Origin: SFLA01 sp045595785
GTDB lineage: Bacteria; Bacillota; Clostridia; Oscillospirales; CAG-382
NCBI GenBank assembly: GCA_045595785.1
Contig: JAZOBE010000014.1
Location: 96,279-160,278 of the forward strand
Length of the DNA stretch: 64,000 nt
Direction: 5' to 3'
Shown piece after piece: positions 51,322 to 59,648 of this stretch. The translations under genes and the position numbers were made by a program. The notes beneath the pieces are model-generated. The model saw only the letters and a program-made list of their open reading frames with translations, was not told where the DNA came from and searched no databases. Position 1 is the stretch's first letter, and each line of letters begins with the position of its first letter.

Positions 51322-51762
51322 ATGAAAAAAATAAATATGTATACAGATGGCGCTTGCCGCGGAAACCCGGGCCCCGGCGGTTACGGTGTTATACTTGAGT
51401 ATAACGGCCACCGCAAGACTATTTCCGGTGGAGAAGCGTCTACCACTAATAACCGTATGGAGCTTATGGCGGCTATCGTAGGCATGGAGGCGCTGAAGGA
51501 AGAATGCGAGATAACTCTGTGCAGCGATTCAAAGTATCTTATCGATGCTATCGAAAAGGGCTGGCTTGAGAGCTGGTATAAAAAAGGCTGGGTCAAGGCA
51601 GATAAAAAACCGGTGCTCAACCCCGACCTTTGGCAAAAAATATACGAGCTTATCCATAAGCACAAGGTTACTACCGTTTGGATAAAGGGCCATGACGGAC
51701 ATCCCGAAAATGAGGAATGCGACCGTATGGCAACTGCTGAGGCGGATAAATTCAAGGTATAA
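51322..51762 (+). CDS. rnhA: Ribonuclease HI
   Basis: 146 residues from ATG 51322; an ATG at 51316 overlapping the preceding stop is the alternative. The four acidic catalytic residues are in YTDGACRGNPG, NNRMELMAAI, CSDSKYLID and NEECDRMA, so it is active-looking. Removes RNA from RNA-DNA hybrids; sits next to the replication loader genes. Confidence 0.9.
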   Translation: MKKINMYTDGACRGNPGPGGYGVILEYNGHRKTISGGEASTTNNRMELMAAIVGMEALKEECEITLCSDSKYLIDAIEKGWLESWYKKGWVKADKKPVLNPDLWQKIYELIHKHKVTTVWIKGHDGHPENEECDRMATAEADKFKV

Positions 51763-51773
51763 AGAGGTGTTGT

Positions 51774-52568
51774 ATGAAATATATTTACGATCACGATCTT
51801 CATATACATTCCCGTCTTTCTCCTTGCTCGGGAGACGAAAATCAGACCTGTGCCGGAATTCTGGAATACGCAAAACAAAACGGATTGACTACCGTTGCGG
51901 TTACCGACCATTTTTGGGATAGTTCTGTTCCCGGTGCGTCCGGCTGGTATAAGCCTCTGGATCACGCCCATCTTTCAAAGAGTCTGCCGCTTCCCGAGGA
52001 TGATTCTGTCCGCTTCCTTTTCGGTTGTGAAACGGATATGGATATGGCAGGCAACGTGGGGCTTAAAAAGGAAAACTTTGAGCTTTTTGATTTCGTCATC
52101 GTTTCCACCACCCATTTTCATATGACCGGATTTACTGTGCCCGAGGGTATGACCGAGAATGAGCGCAAGGAAAGATATGTAAAGAGATTTCATCAACTCC
52201 TTGCTTCGGATATTCCTTTCCATAAGGTAGGTCTTGCCCATCTCACTTGTAATCTTATTGACCATTCTTCTCACGAAGCCCATATCCGAATTGTGGATAT
52301 GGTGTCGGATAACGAGTTTTACGAGGTGTTCCGTGGTGTTGCGGCTGCAGGTTTGGGCGTTGAATTGAATCTTTACGTTGATCGGTATACCGAGGATGAA
52401 TTAAAACGCATACTCCGTCCTTATCATATCGCAAAGGAATGCGGATGTAAGTTTTATCTCGGCTCGGATTCTCACCACAACAAAAACCTGCTTAACGCAC
52501 CCAAAAAACTGCAAAGCACGTTGGACGCGTTTCCCCTTGATGAAACGGATAAATTCATAGTAAAATAA
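51774..52568 (+). CDS. PHP-domain phosphoesterase
   Basis: 264 residues. Metal ligands of the PHP fold are visible: DHDLHIHSRLS, AVTDHFWD, FGCETDMD, STTHFHM, GLAHLTCN and LGSDSHH. Possible reactions include histidinol phosphate or nucleotide phosphate hydrolysis; the substrate is not evident. Last gene of the operon. Confidence 0.75.
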   Translation: MKYIYDHDLHIHSRLSPCSGDENQTCAGILEYAKQNGLTTVAVTDHFWDSSVPGASGWYKPLDHAHLSKSLPLPEDDSVRFLFGCETDMDMAGNVGLKKENFELFDFVIVSTTHFHMTGFTVPEGMTENERKERYVKRFHQLLASDIPFHKVGLAHLTCNLIDHSSHEAHIRIVDMVSDNEFYEVFRGVAAAGLGVELNLYVDRYTEDELKRILRPYHIAKECGCKFYLGSDSHHNKNLLNAPKKLQSTLDAFPLDETDKFIVK

Positions 52569-52569
52569 T

Positions 52570-52597
52570 AAAAGCGGCGTTACGCCGCTTTTTTCTT
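52570..52597. terminator. Bidirectional terminator
   Basis: AAAAGCGGC, GTTAC, GCCGCTTTTTT between the PHP gene and spoVT. Confidence 0.85.
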
Positions 52598-52610
52598 GTT
52601 TATCGGTGAA

Positions 52611-53144
52611 TTAAATCTCTATCTGACCGGATAAAAATATTGCCCCTGTTGAAATTACCTGTTTTTCCGCGTCGTTTGGGGTAGAGAATTCGTCTGTGCG
52701 GAACGACATTACTCCTCCAACCACCGTGCCGTCTGCCACAACGGGGCAAAAGTGGGATATATTTCCTTCGCCGGTGTCGGTAATAGCGGTGCCGCCGTTT
52801 TCTGCAGTGTAGCATTTACGGGAATCCATAAGTTCTGTCAGCGTTCGTGATACGTTTTTACCCAGCACACTTCTTTTATCCTTACCTGCCGCCGCCGTAA
52901 CCGTATCTCTGTCGCATACTGCCACGTTCACGCCTGACGCCTTCGCCGCCGCTTCCGCAAACATAGCGGCGTGCTCACCCACACCGCCTACGGGTGAATA
53001 TTTTTTGAATACCACTTCGTTTTCTCTTCCCGTGAATATCTCAAGCATTTCGCCTTCTCTAATTCGCATGGTGCGGCGTATCTCTTTGGGAATAACAACA
53101 CGACCAAGGTCGTCAATACGGCGCACGATTCCTGTCGCTTTCAT
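52611..53144 (-). CDS. spoVT: SpoVT: AbrB-type regulator of forespore genes
   Basis: 177 residues. N-terminal swapped-hairpin DNA-binding domain: MKATGIVRRIDDLGRVVIPK, EIRRTMRIREGEMLEIF, then a GAF-like C-terminal domain (HFCPVVADGTVVGGVMSF). SpoVT modulates sigma-G genes in the forespore. It has a sigma-G-like promoter and an inverted repeat covering its ribosome binding site. Confidence 0.92.
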   Translation of the reverse strand: MKATGIVRRIDDLGRVVIPKEIRRTMRIREGEMLEIFTGRENEVVFKKYSPVGGVGEHAAMFAEAAAKASGVNVAVCDRDTVTAAAGKDKRSVLGKNVSRTLTELMDSRKCYTAENGGTAITDTGEGNISHFCPVVADGTVVGGVMSFRTDEFSTPNDAEKQVISTGAIFLSGQIEI

Positions 53145-53150
53145 ATATAA

Positions 53151-53209
53151 AAATCTCCTTGTTTTTACAATTGTGATGTTAGTATTTGTAAAATCAAGGA
53201 GATTTATAC
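53151..53209 (-). promoter_or_regulatory. Sigma-G-like promoter overlapped by an inverted repeat that pairs with the spoVT ribosome binding site
   Basis: On the minus strand GTATA (53205-53209), 18 bases, AATACTA (53180-53186) fits sigma-G (GNATR-N18-CATNNTA) with one mismatch in the -10. Two 20-base arms, 53186-53205 and 53151-53170, are complementary with one mismatch; the downstream arm contains AAGGAG of spoVT. Transcription from this promoter would begin in the 15-base loop and lack the upstream arm. Confidence 0.6.
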
Positions 53210-53220
53210 CGTATGTATTT

Positions 53221-54489
53221 TTATATTATTATCGTGTTAAAGGATCTGGGCATAAGGCGGATATTCTCGCCCTGAACAGTTACTGTTTTTTCAAATTCAA
53301 ATGGGTTCATTATTACTGCAACCGTCTGTCCGTCCGGATTGCGGAATGCCGTTACGTTGGAGCTCATCTCGCCCTTTACGGAAAGCATTACCGCGCCTTT
53401 TTTTACGAAATGTGCAAAATGCTTCAGCATATAAAAATCGGGGTTATAGGTGTAAGAACCGTCCTTCACACTTATAAGCGAGTTTTGTCTCCATCCCCAA
53501 GTGCTCAGCCCGTCGTTATCCAACGCCATGTTCCAATAAATATTTGCCCGTGCGCCGTTAAGGGTGTAGTGATGTATCATGTGGTACATGTACATCGCAT
53601 AATCCCACGTGTTGTTACCGTCTCCGCACTGACATTCACTTTGAATAACGTCCAGATGAGGGAAGTCCTCCTTCGCCTGCATAATTGCAAGCTTGCCGTT
53701 CCATTGGAACGCCGCGCCCTTTATTTTTTGGCGAAGAATGGGGTTTTGCATAAGATAGTTCAGGTATTCGTTGTGTAACCCCTGCTCGCTGTAAGGGTCG
53801 GGACCGTTGCAGGTGCCGTAATAAATATCGGTTTTACCTTCCAATTCTTCGCACAGACAGCACAGGAACGCCTCCAATTCCTTGGGGGAATACTGGCAGG
53901 AGGGGAACTTCTGATCCGAGAAAAACTCGTTCTGAGGAGACACGGCGGCAATCTCTATATTCTCTTCGGTATAAGCCTCAACAAATTTTTTGAAATACAA
54001 AGCGTAGGCTTTACGGTTTTCCTCAGTCTGAACCAATCTGCCGTAGTTATACGCTTTTGGAAATTTCATCCACGTGGGCGGACTCCAGGGTGAGGCAAAA
54101 AACTTTATGTCTTTTTCCCGTTTTTGTGCTTCTCTTATGGCGGGAATAATGTATTTTCTGTCTCTGTCTACAGAAAAATTCTCCATAGCATAATCGCCCT
54201 CGGTCTCGTTATAACTGTACCAGCTTTCCGCAAAATCGTTTGCGCCGATAGACAGACGGCAGTAGTTAAGAGCGCAGCCTTCCTCACCGAAAAGCTGGTC
54301 GAATATCTCCTTCCTCCGTGCTTCGTCTAAAGAGAATATTGCTTTTGCGCATATCTCGCTTATACAGCACCCCCATCCGAACAAAGGCTTGCCGTTTTCA
54401 GCGCCAATCTCTATCTCACAGCCCTTTTCGGCTGACACTATACTTTCCGCGACCCATTTTTTGTCTTCGGTTGACCAAACGTGTAACAT
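53221..54489 (-). CDS. Glycoside hydrolase family 30-like enzyme
   Basis: 422 residues, no signal peptide. GWGCCISEI near the start, FFASPWSPPTWMK, acid/base Glu in AAVSPQNEFFSDQKF, nucleophile Glu in VIQSECQCGDG, and NIYWNMALDNDGLSTWGW follow the GH30 pattern (glucosylceramidase/beta-1,6-glucanase relatives). Cytoplasmic, so probably acts on imported glycosides. ATG 54489 follows AAAGGAG; earlier in-frame codons lie before the promoter. Confidence 0.75.
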   Translation of the reverse strand: MLHVWSTEDKKWVAESIVSAEKGCEIEIGAENGKPLFGWGCCISEICAKAIFSLDEARRKEIFDQLFGEEGCALNYCRLSIGANDFAESWYSYNETEGDYAMENFSVDRDRKYIIPAIREAQKREKDIKFFASPWSPPTWMKFPKAYNYGRLVQTEENRKAYALYFKKFVEAYTEENIEIAAVSPQNEFFSDQKFPSCQYSPKELEAFLCCLCEELEGKTDIYYGTCNGPDPYSEQGLHNEYLNYLMQNPILRQKIKGAAFQWNGKLAIMQAKEDFPHLDVIQSECQCGDGNNTWDYAMYMYHMIHHYTLNGARANIYWNMALDNDGLSTWGWRQNSLISVKDGSYTYNPDFYMLKHFAHFVKKGAVMLSVKGEMSSNVTAFRNPDGQTVAVIMNPFEFEKTVTVQGENIRLMPRSFNTIII

Positions 54490-54520
54490 TTTTGGCTCCT
54501 TTTTCGCAACGGTTTTTATT

Positions 54521-54549
54521 ATTATACCACAAGTGTTCTCATATTTCAA
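54521..54549 (-). promoter_or_regulatory. Promoter of the GH30-like gene
   Basis: On the minus strand TTGAAA (54544-54549), 17 bases, TGGTATAAT (TATAAT at 54521-54526). Confidence 0.7.
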
Positions 54550-54599
54550 AACAATAATGCAAAAATGAATTTTTTGTGAAATCTTTTTGCCTACACATA

Positions 54600-54628
54600 T
54601 TGACTTTATTGAAAACTTCATATATAAT
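54600..54628 (+). promoter_or_regulatory. Promoter of the first membrane pyrophosphatase
   Basis: TTGACT (54600-54605), 17 bases, TATAAT (54623-54628). The leader of about 95 bases that follows holds a possible AGAGA/TCTCT stem (54639-54643 with 54674-54678) and a small hairpin ACGGC-AAAA-GCCGT (54695-54708) close to the start codon. Confidence 0.7.
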
Positions 54629-54730
54629 AAGTACCGTGAGAGATATGGCATTTTTGGGGAAACCGAATAAGCGTCTCTTGCAGATAATAAAAAAACGGCA
54701 AAAGCCGTGAAATATGAAAGGGTCATACTT

Positions 54731-56998
54731 ATGGACATTATTCTCGTCCTTGGCATCGTTATAGTTGCTGCGCTTCTCGGTCTCGGTTATGCTGCATTCA
54801 ACTATTTCTCTGTCAAGAAGCTCGATGAAGGTACCGATAGAATGAGGGAAATCGCTTCCGCAATTCGTGTTGGTGCAAATGCCTTCATAACCTATGAGTA
54901 CAAGATCGTTGCTATCGTTGCAGTTGTAGTAGCAGTTCTGCTTGCACTCGTAATCTCTTGGTCTTCTGCCGTTGCATTCCTTGTTGGTGCAGTTATGTCT
55001 GCTTCTGCAGGCTGGGTAGGTATGAAGATCGCTACTTTCGCAAACGTTCGTGTTACTAACACCGCACGTACCACCAAGTCTCTTTCCAATACCCTTAAGG
55101 TTGCTTTCAAGGGCGGCTCTGTAATGGGTCTCTGCGTTTCCGGATGCGCTCTTCTCGGTATTTTTATCGTATTCCTGGTATTCGGCGTAGGCCTCGGTCA
55201 GATCGATGCTTCTGTTGCAGGCACTCAGGCTGCTTCCTGCAAGAGTATCCTCGGTCTCATCAATCCTTCTCTTAACTTCGGTGCAGGCTTTACCATGACC
55301 CTTTCCGGTTATGCTCTCGGCTGCTCTGTTATCGCAATCTTCGCACGTATCGGCGGCGGGATCTACACCAAGGCTGCAGATATGGGCGCTGACCTTGTTG
55401 GTAAGACCGAAGCTCACATTCCCGAAGACGATCCCCGTAACCCCGCTACCATCGCTGATAACGTTGGCGATAACGTAGGTGACGTTGCAGGTCTCGGCTC
55501 CGACCTTCTTGAGAGTTACGTTGGCGCACTTCTTTCCGGCGCTATCCTTGCTATTGAGCTTTTTGCAAAGCACGTTTTCGGCAATACCGAAATGCTTGAA
55601 GCAATGCTCTACTTCCCCCTCGCATTTGCAGGCGCAGGTCTTATCTCCTGCGTAATCGGTATCGCTTCTCTCTTCGTTCGTAAGAAGCTTTCCGATAATC
55701 CTCATAAAGAGCTTAACGGCGCAACTTACATTTCCGCGATCCTCACTATGGTTCTCGGCGCTGTTATCGCATACTTCTCCTTTAACAAGTTTAGCGGTCT
55801 TATGATCGAAGGCTATGAAAACCTTTCCGTATTTGATTCTGTTGAGTTCCACATTGGTTGGATCTCTCCCTGGGTTGCTGCTGCTATCGGTATCGTTGCA
55901 GGTATCGTTATCGGTAAGATCGCAGAGTACTACACCAGCTATGATTACAAGCCTACCAAGGAGCTTTCCTCCGCATCCGTAGAGGGTTCTGCTCTCACTA
56001 TTACTCAGGGTCTTGCACTTGGTATGATCTCCTGTATGCTTCCCTGCGTAGTTCTTGGCGTTGCTATCTATGGTTCTTACCTCCTTTCCGGTATGTATGG
56101 CGTTGCTGCTGCTGCTATCGGTATGCTTTCCTTCGTTGCTACTACCGTTTCTGTTGACTCTTATGGTCCTATCTCTGATAACGCCGGCGGTATCGCAGAA
56201 ATGTCTTATCTCGAACCTGAAGTTCGTGAGATCACCGACGAGCTTGACGCAGTTGGTAACACTACCGCAGCTATCGGTAAGGGCTTCGCAATCGGCTCCG
56301 CTGCTCTTGCAACCCTTTCTATGATGACTTCTTATATCTTCGCTTATACTCCCGCTCCCGAAGTTCCTAACTTCGCAGAGGGTGCTCTCGATAAGATCGC
56401 TCTTAACATCATCGAACCTGCAGCACTTGTTGGTGCAATCGTTGGTGCGGCTCTTCCCTTCATGTTCTCCGGTATGCTTATCAACGCTGTTGCTAAGGCT
56501 GCTCGTAAGATGGTTGAAGAGGTTCGCCGTCAGTTTAAAGAGATCGACGGTCTGCTTGAGGGTAAGGTTCTTCCCGACTACAAGACTTGTATCGAAATTT
56601 CTTCTCAGGGCGCAATCAAGGAAATGCGTGTTCCCGCAGTTTTCTGTATTGCATTCCCTGTAGTTTGCGGCTTCGTATTCGGTGCTGAATTCGTTGGCGG
56701 CGTTCTCGTAGGCGCTACCATCTCCGCTATCATGCTTGCTCTGTTCACCGGTAATGCCGGCGGTGCATGGGATAATGCGAAGAAGTATATCGAAGTTGGC
56801 GGCGTAGAAGGCCACAAGAAGGGCGGCGACGCGCACAGTGCAGCAGTTGTAGGCGACACCGTTGGTGACCCCCTCAAGGATACCGTTGGTCCTTCTCTCG
56901 ATATTCTTATCAAGATCATGTCCACCATTTCTCTTATCACCGTTACTGTATTTGCAAAATACAATATCATGGGCTGGCTTGAAGGTTTCTTCAAATAA
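54731..56998 (+). CDS. hppA: Membrane-bound ion-pumping pyrophosphatase, potassium-dependent type
   Basis: 755 residues, about 16 membrane helices. It couples pyrophosphate hydrolysis to proton or sodium export. Substrate motifs: KAADMGADLVGKTEAHIPED, DDPRNPATIADNVGDNVGD and the C-terminal GDTVGDPLKDTVGPSLDILI. At the potassium site it has GNTTAAIGKGF (Ala513, Gly516), the potassium-dependent signature. The gate shows SDLLESYVGA with Glu261, as in sodium- or proton-pumping members; the ion cannot be decided from sequence alone. ATG 54731 follows AAAGGG by 8 bases. Codon use indicates high expression. Confidence 0.93.
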   Translation: MDIILVLGIVIVAALLGLGYAAFNYFSVKKLDEGTDRMREIASAIRVGANAFITYEYKIVAIVAVVVAVLLALVISWSSAVAFLVGAVMSASAGWVGMKIATFANVRVTNTARTTKSLSNTLKVAFKGGSVMGLCVSGCALLGIFIVFLVFGVGLGQIDASVAGTQAASCKSILGLINPSLNFGAGFTMTLSGYALGCSVIAIFARIGGGIYTKAADMGADLVGKTEAHIPEDDPRNPATIADNVGDNVGDVAGLGSDLLESYVGALLSGAILAIELFAKHVFGNTEMLEAMLYFPLAFAGAGLISCVIGIASLFVRKKLSDNPHKELNGATYISAILTMVLGAVIAYFSFNKFSGLMIEGYENLSVFDSVEFHIGWISPWVAAAIGIVAGIVIGKIAEYYTSYDYKPTKELSSASVEGSALTITQGLALGMISCMLPCVVLGVAIYGSYLLSGMYGVAAAAIGMLSFVATTVSVDSYGPISDNAGGIAEMSYLEPEVREITDELDAVGNTTAAIGKGFAIGSAALATLSMMTSYIFAYTPAPEVPNFAEGALDKIALNIIEPAALVGAIVGAALPFMFSGMLINAVAKAARKMVEEVRRQFKEIDGLLEGKVLPDYKTCIEISSQGAIKEMRVPAVFCIAFPVVCGFVFGAEFVGGVLVGATISAIMLALFTGNAGGAWDNAKKYIEVGGVEGHKKGGDAHSAAVVGDTVGDPLKDTVGPSLDILIKIMSTISLITVTVFAKYNIMGWLEGFFK

Positions 56999-57012
56999 GA
57001 TATAACAAAAAT

Positions 57013-57048
57013 ATCGGCTTCGCTTTTGCGGAGCCGATTTTTATTTTT
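57013..57048 (+). terminator. Terminator of the first pyrophosphatase gene
   Basis: ATCGGCTTCGC, TTTT, GCGGAGCCGAT with one wobble, then TTTTTATTTTT. Bases 57049-57146 hold nothing recognised. Confidence 0.85.
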
Positions 57049-57146
57049 AACTCTTATCTTCTTGTGGTATTATTACATAAAGAAACAGATTCTTTCGCTT
57101 ACAAACTATTAAAAACAGAGAAAAAGTTTTTTTGTATCCTTAACTC

Positions 57147-57175
57147 TTGACTTTACCGTTTCGGTGTGTTATTAT
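57147..57175 (+). promoter_or_regulatory. Promoter of the second pyrophosphatase transcript
   Basis: TTGACT (57147-57152), 17 bases, TATTAT (57170-57175). The start would be near 57182, directly ahead of the structured leader. Confidence 0.65.
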
Positions 57176-57181
57176 TCTCTA

Positions 57182-57332
57182 CGATCGAAATAAGTGGTGG
57201 AGTCTGTCACCGTTAAATTTCGTTTTCCGGAATTTGGCGGTTTATCTCGATTTTAACGGCAGGTCTTTTTCGGAAGATCTGCGCCCGTAAATTATGCAAG
57301 ACAGAGCCGCTTAGAAAGCGGCTTATTTTTTT
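57182..57332 (+). ncRNA. Structured leader with terminator/antiterminator choice (riboswitch-like candidate)
   Basis: The intrinsic terminator is AGCCGCT (57305-57311), short loop, AGCGGCT (57317-57323), then TATTTTTTT. Its left arm can instead pair, together with GACAGA (57300-57305), with AAGTGGT (57192-57198) and TCTGTC (57203-57208), closing a domain. Inside are CCGTTAAA (57210-57217) with TTTAACGG (57252-57259) and CAGGTCTT (57260-57267) with AAGATCTG (57274-57281). Closing the domain would disrupt the terminator. I cannot match it to a known riboswitch class. Confidence 0.55.
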
Positions 57333-57366
57333 GAAAAGTTTTGTGTATTTTATTGAGTGAAACGCG

Positions 57367-57440
57367 ATGCGGCAGAACCCGAGCTTTATTAAAAAAAGTT
57401 CTGGTTTTGCCGCATTTTGTTTTGTTGTTTTATTTTTTTC
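57367..57440 (+). terminator. Second terminator-like hairpin in the leader of the second pyrophosphatase
   Basis: ATGCGGCA (57367-57374) pairs with TGCCGCAT (57408-57415) and AACC (57376-57379) with GGTT (57403-57406), followed by TTTGTTTTGTTGTTTT and more T. It lies about 85 bases before the start codon, so it also looks like an attenuator. Confidence 0.65.
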
Positions 57441-57499
57441 GGGAAGGAACAGGCGAAATACTGATTTTCGAAAAATATTATTTTTCGGAGGGTTGTTTC

Positions 57500-59578
57500 A
57501 TGACACCTACCTTAACAATGTTCTACGGAGTTTCCGTTCTGGTCTCCGCCATTGCTTTTGCGTTCGCTGCCTACCTTTACTTCTGGGTAAAGCGTCAGCC
57601 GCAGGAAAACAAAAGAATCACTGAAGTTGCAGGCCTCATTCGTGACGGCGCCAACACCTTCATGCGCAGAGAATACAAGATCCTTGCTATCTTTGCCGCA
57701 GTAATCGCAGTACTCATCGTAGTATTCCTTCCCACTCCTATCTGGAAAGCAGGGGATGCTTGGTGGAAGAACGTAGCTATGGCTATCTCTTACATCGGCG
57801 GTACCGTACTTTCCGCTATCGCAGGTAAGCTGGGTCTCGTTGTTGCTTCTCTTTCCAACGGCAGATCTGCTGAAGCTGCAAAGAAGGGTATCAAGCCCTC
57901 CTTCCTTATCGGCTTCCGCGGCGGCTCTGTAATGGGTCTGCTGGTAGTTGGTTTTGCAGTTCTCGGCGTTGCTGCAGTTCTTGCAATCGTTAAGGAAGCT
58001 TCCATCCTTCTCGGCTTCTCCTTCGGTGCATCTTCTCTCGCTCTGTTTGCAAAAGCAGGCGGCGGTATCTTCACCAAGACTGCTGACGTTGCTGCTGACC
58101 TTACCGGGAAGGTTGAGCTGGGCATTGCAGAAGACGATCCCCGTAACCCCGCAGTTATCGCTGACAACGTTGGTGACAACGTAGGCGACGTTGCAGGTAT
58201 GGGCGCTGACCTTTTCGACTCTAACGTTGCAGCTCTTACTTCCGCACTCGTTATTGCACAGACTCTCGGCGGCGCAAGCGACGCAAACGTGATCATGGTT
58301 CTTTGCTATGCAGCACTCGGTCTGCTTGCCTCCATCATCGGTATCGCTACCGCTCGTATCACCAAGAACGGTACTCCCACCGGTGCTCTTAACTCTTCTA
58401 CTTACGTTACTTCCGCTGTATTTATGGCTCTCACTGCAGGCGCAACTGCACTGTTTGAAGGCTTCTCTTGGCACATCTGGGCTTGCTCTACCGTAGGTCT
58501 TGTTGTGGGCGTTATCATCGGTCTTGCTACCGACTACTTTACTGATGACACCAAGCCTATTGTTAAGAAGGTTGCTCACGCTTCCAAGAGCGGCCCCGCA
58601 TTTACCGTCCTTTCCGGCGTATCTTACGGCTTTATTTCCGCACTTCCCGCAATGATCGGTATTGCTGTTTCTGCACTTGCTGCTTACAAGATTTGTGAGC
58701 CTCTCGGCGGTAACTATCCTCTCTTTGGTATTTCCATGGCAGCAGTTGGTATGCTTTCCATCGTTGCTATGATCATTTCTAACGATGCATACGGCCCCAT
58801 CGTTGATAACGCTCGCGGTCTCGCAGAAATGGGCGGTCTCGGCGAAGATGCTATCCGTGTAGCTGACGAGCTTGACTCTGCAGGTAACACCGTTAAGGCG
58901 GTAACCAAGGGCTTCTCCATCGGCGCAGCAGGTCTTACCGTTATCTCCTTACTCGGTACCTTTATGTCTGAGGCAAATGCTGCAGGCGCAAATCTTACCG
59001 GATTTGATATAATGGATCCTACCGTATTCTTCGGTATTCTCGTTGGTGCGGCAGTTCCCGCAGTATTTTCCGCAATGCTCATTCTAGGCGTTGATAAGAA
59101 CGCTCAGAAGATGGTTGCAGAGATCCATCGTCAGTTCAACTCCATTCCCGGTCTTAAGGAAGGCAAGGAAGGCGTTAAGCCCGAATATGACAAGTGTATC
59201 GACGTTGCTACAACCGGCGCACTCCGTGAGCTTATTCCCGCAGGTTTGGTTGCAATTCTTACCACCATCGCAGTTGGCTTTATCGGAGGCCCCGCAGCAA
59301 TCGGCGGCTTCCTTCTCGGTAACATCGTTTCCGGTCTGCTTCTGTCCCTGTTCATGTCCAACGCAGGCGGTCTGTGGGACAACTCCAAGAAATATGTTGA
59401 AGCAGGTAACGAAGGCGGCAAGGGCAGTGAGGCTCACAAGGCAGCCGTTATCGGCGACACTGTAGGCGATCCCTTCAAGGATACCGCGGGTCCTTCCATT
59501 AACACCCAGATTACCGTTGTATCTCTGGTTGCTTCTCTTATGTCCTCTGCATTTGTTGCATTCTCCTTCTTTGGCTAA
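57500..59578 (+). CDS. hppA: Membrane-bound ion-pumping pyrophosphatase, potassium-independent type
   Basis: 692 residues. Active-site motifs are present: KTADVAADLTGKVELGIAED, DDPRNPAVIADNVGDNVGD, NDAYGPIVDNARGLAEMGG and GDTVGDPFKDTAGPSINTQI. GNTVKAVTKGF has Lys466 and Thr at +3, the potassium-independent signature, unlike the preceding paralogue. The gate segment reads ADLFDSNVAAL, with Asp240 where nearly all relatives have Glu. ATG 57500 follows TCGGAGGG; the open frame upstream is the untranslated leader. Confidence 0.92.
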   Translation: MTPTLTMFYGVSVLVSAIAFAFAAYLYFWVKRQPQENKRITEVAGLIRDGANTFMRREYKILAIFAAVIAVLIVVFLPTPIWKAGDAWWKNVAMAISYIGGTVLSAIAGKLGLVVASLSNGRSAEAAKKGIKPSFLIGFRGGSVMGLLVVGFAVLGVAAVLAIVKEASILLGFSFGASSLALFAKAGGGIFTKTADVAADLTGKVELGIAEDDPRNPAVIADNVGDNVGDVAGMGADLFDSNVAALTSALVIAQTLGGASDANVIMVLCYAALGLLASIIGIATARITKNGTPTGALNSSTYVTSAVFMALTAGATALFEGFSWHIWACSTVGLVVGVIIGLATDYFTDDTKPIVKKVAHASKSGPAFTVLSGVSYGFISALPAMIGIAVSALAAYKICEPLGGNYPLFGISMAAVGMLSIVAMIISNDAYGPIVDNARGLAEMGGLGEDAIRVADELDSAGNTVKAVTKGFSIGAAGLTVISLLGTFMSEANAAGANLTGFDIMDPTVFFGILVGAAVPAVFSAMLILGVDKNAQKMVAEIHRQFNSIPGLKEGKEGVKPEYDKCIDVATTGALRELIPAGLVAILTTIAVGFIGGPAAIGGFLLGNIVSGLLLSLFMSNAGGLWDNSKKYVEAGNEGGKGSEAHKAAVIGDTVGDPFKDTAGPSINTQITVVSLVASLMSSAFVAFSFFG

Positions 59579-59595
59579 TATCAAGTGAAGAAAAT

Positions 59596-59634
59596 AAAAT
59601 CGGCTTTCTTTAACGGAAAGCCGATTTTTTATTT
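59596..59634. terminator. Bidirectional terminator
   Basis: AAAATCGGCTTTC (59596-59608) pairs with GAAAGCCGATTTT (59616-59628); T-rich right flank and A-rich left flank serve the pyrophosphatase and the ComF-like gene. Confidence 0.9.
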
Positions 59635-59648
59635 ATTGGTATTATGTT

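Noticed and set aside
54539..56836. A 765-codon open frame on the minus strand opposite the first pyrophosphatase
   Set aside because: It is Cys/Asn/Ser-rich with no family motif and arises from the strong codon bias of hppA on the other strand; the plus-strand frame has all catalytic motifs.
57182..57332. Fluoride (crcB) riboswitch for the pyrophosphatase leader
   Set aside because: The short conserved fluoride-aptamer core and its pseudoknot pattern could not be placed in this leader.
57512..58579. A 355-codon minus-strand frame opposite the second pyrophosphatase
   Set aside because: Same cause as above; no ribosome site and no recognisable domains.
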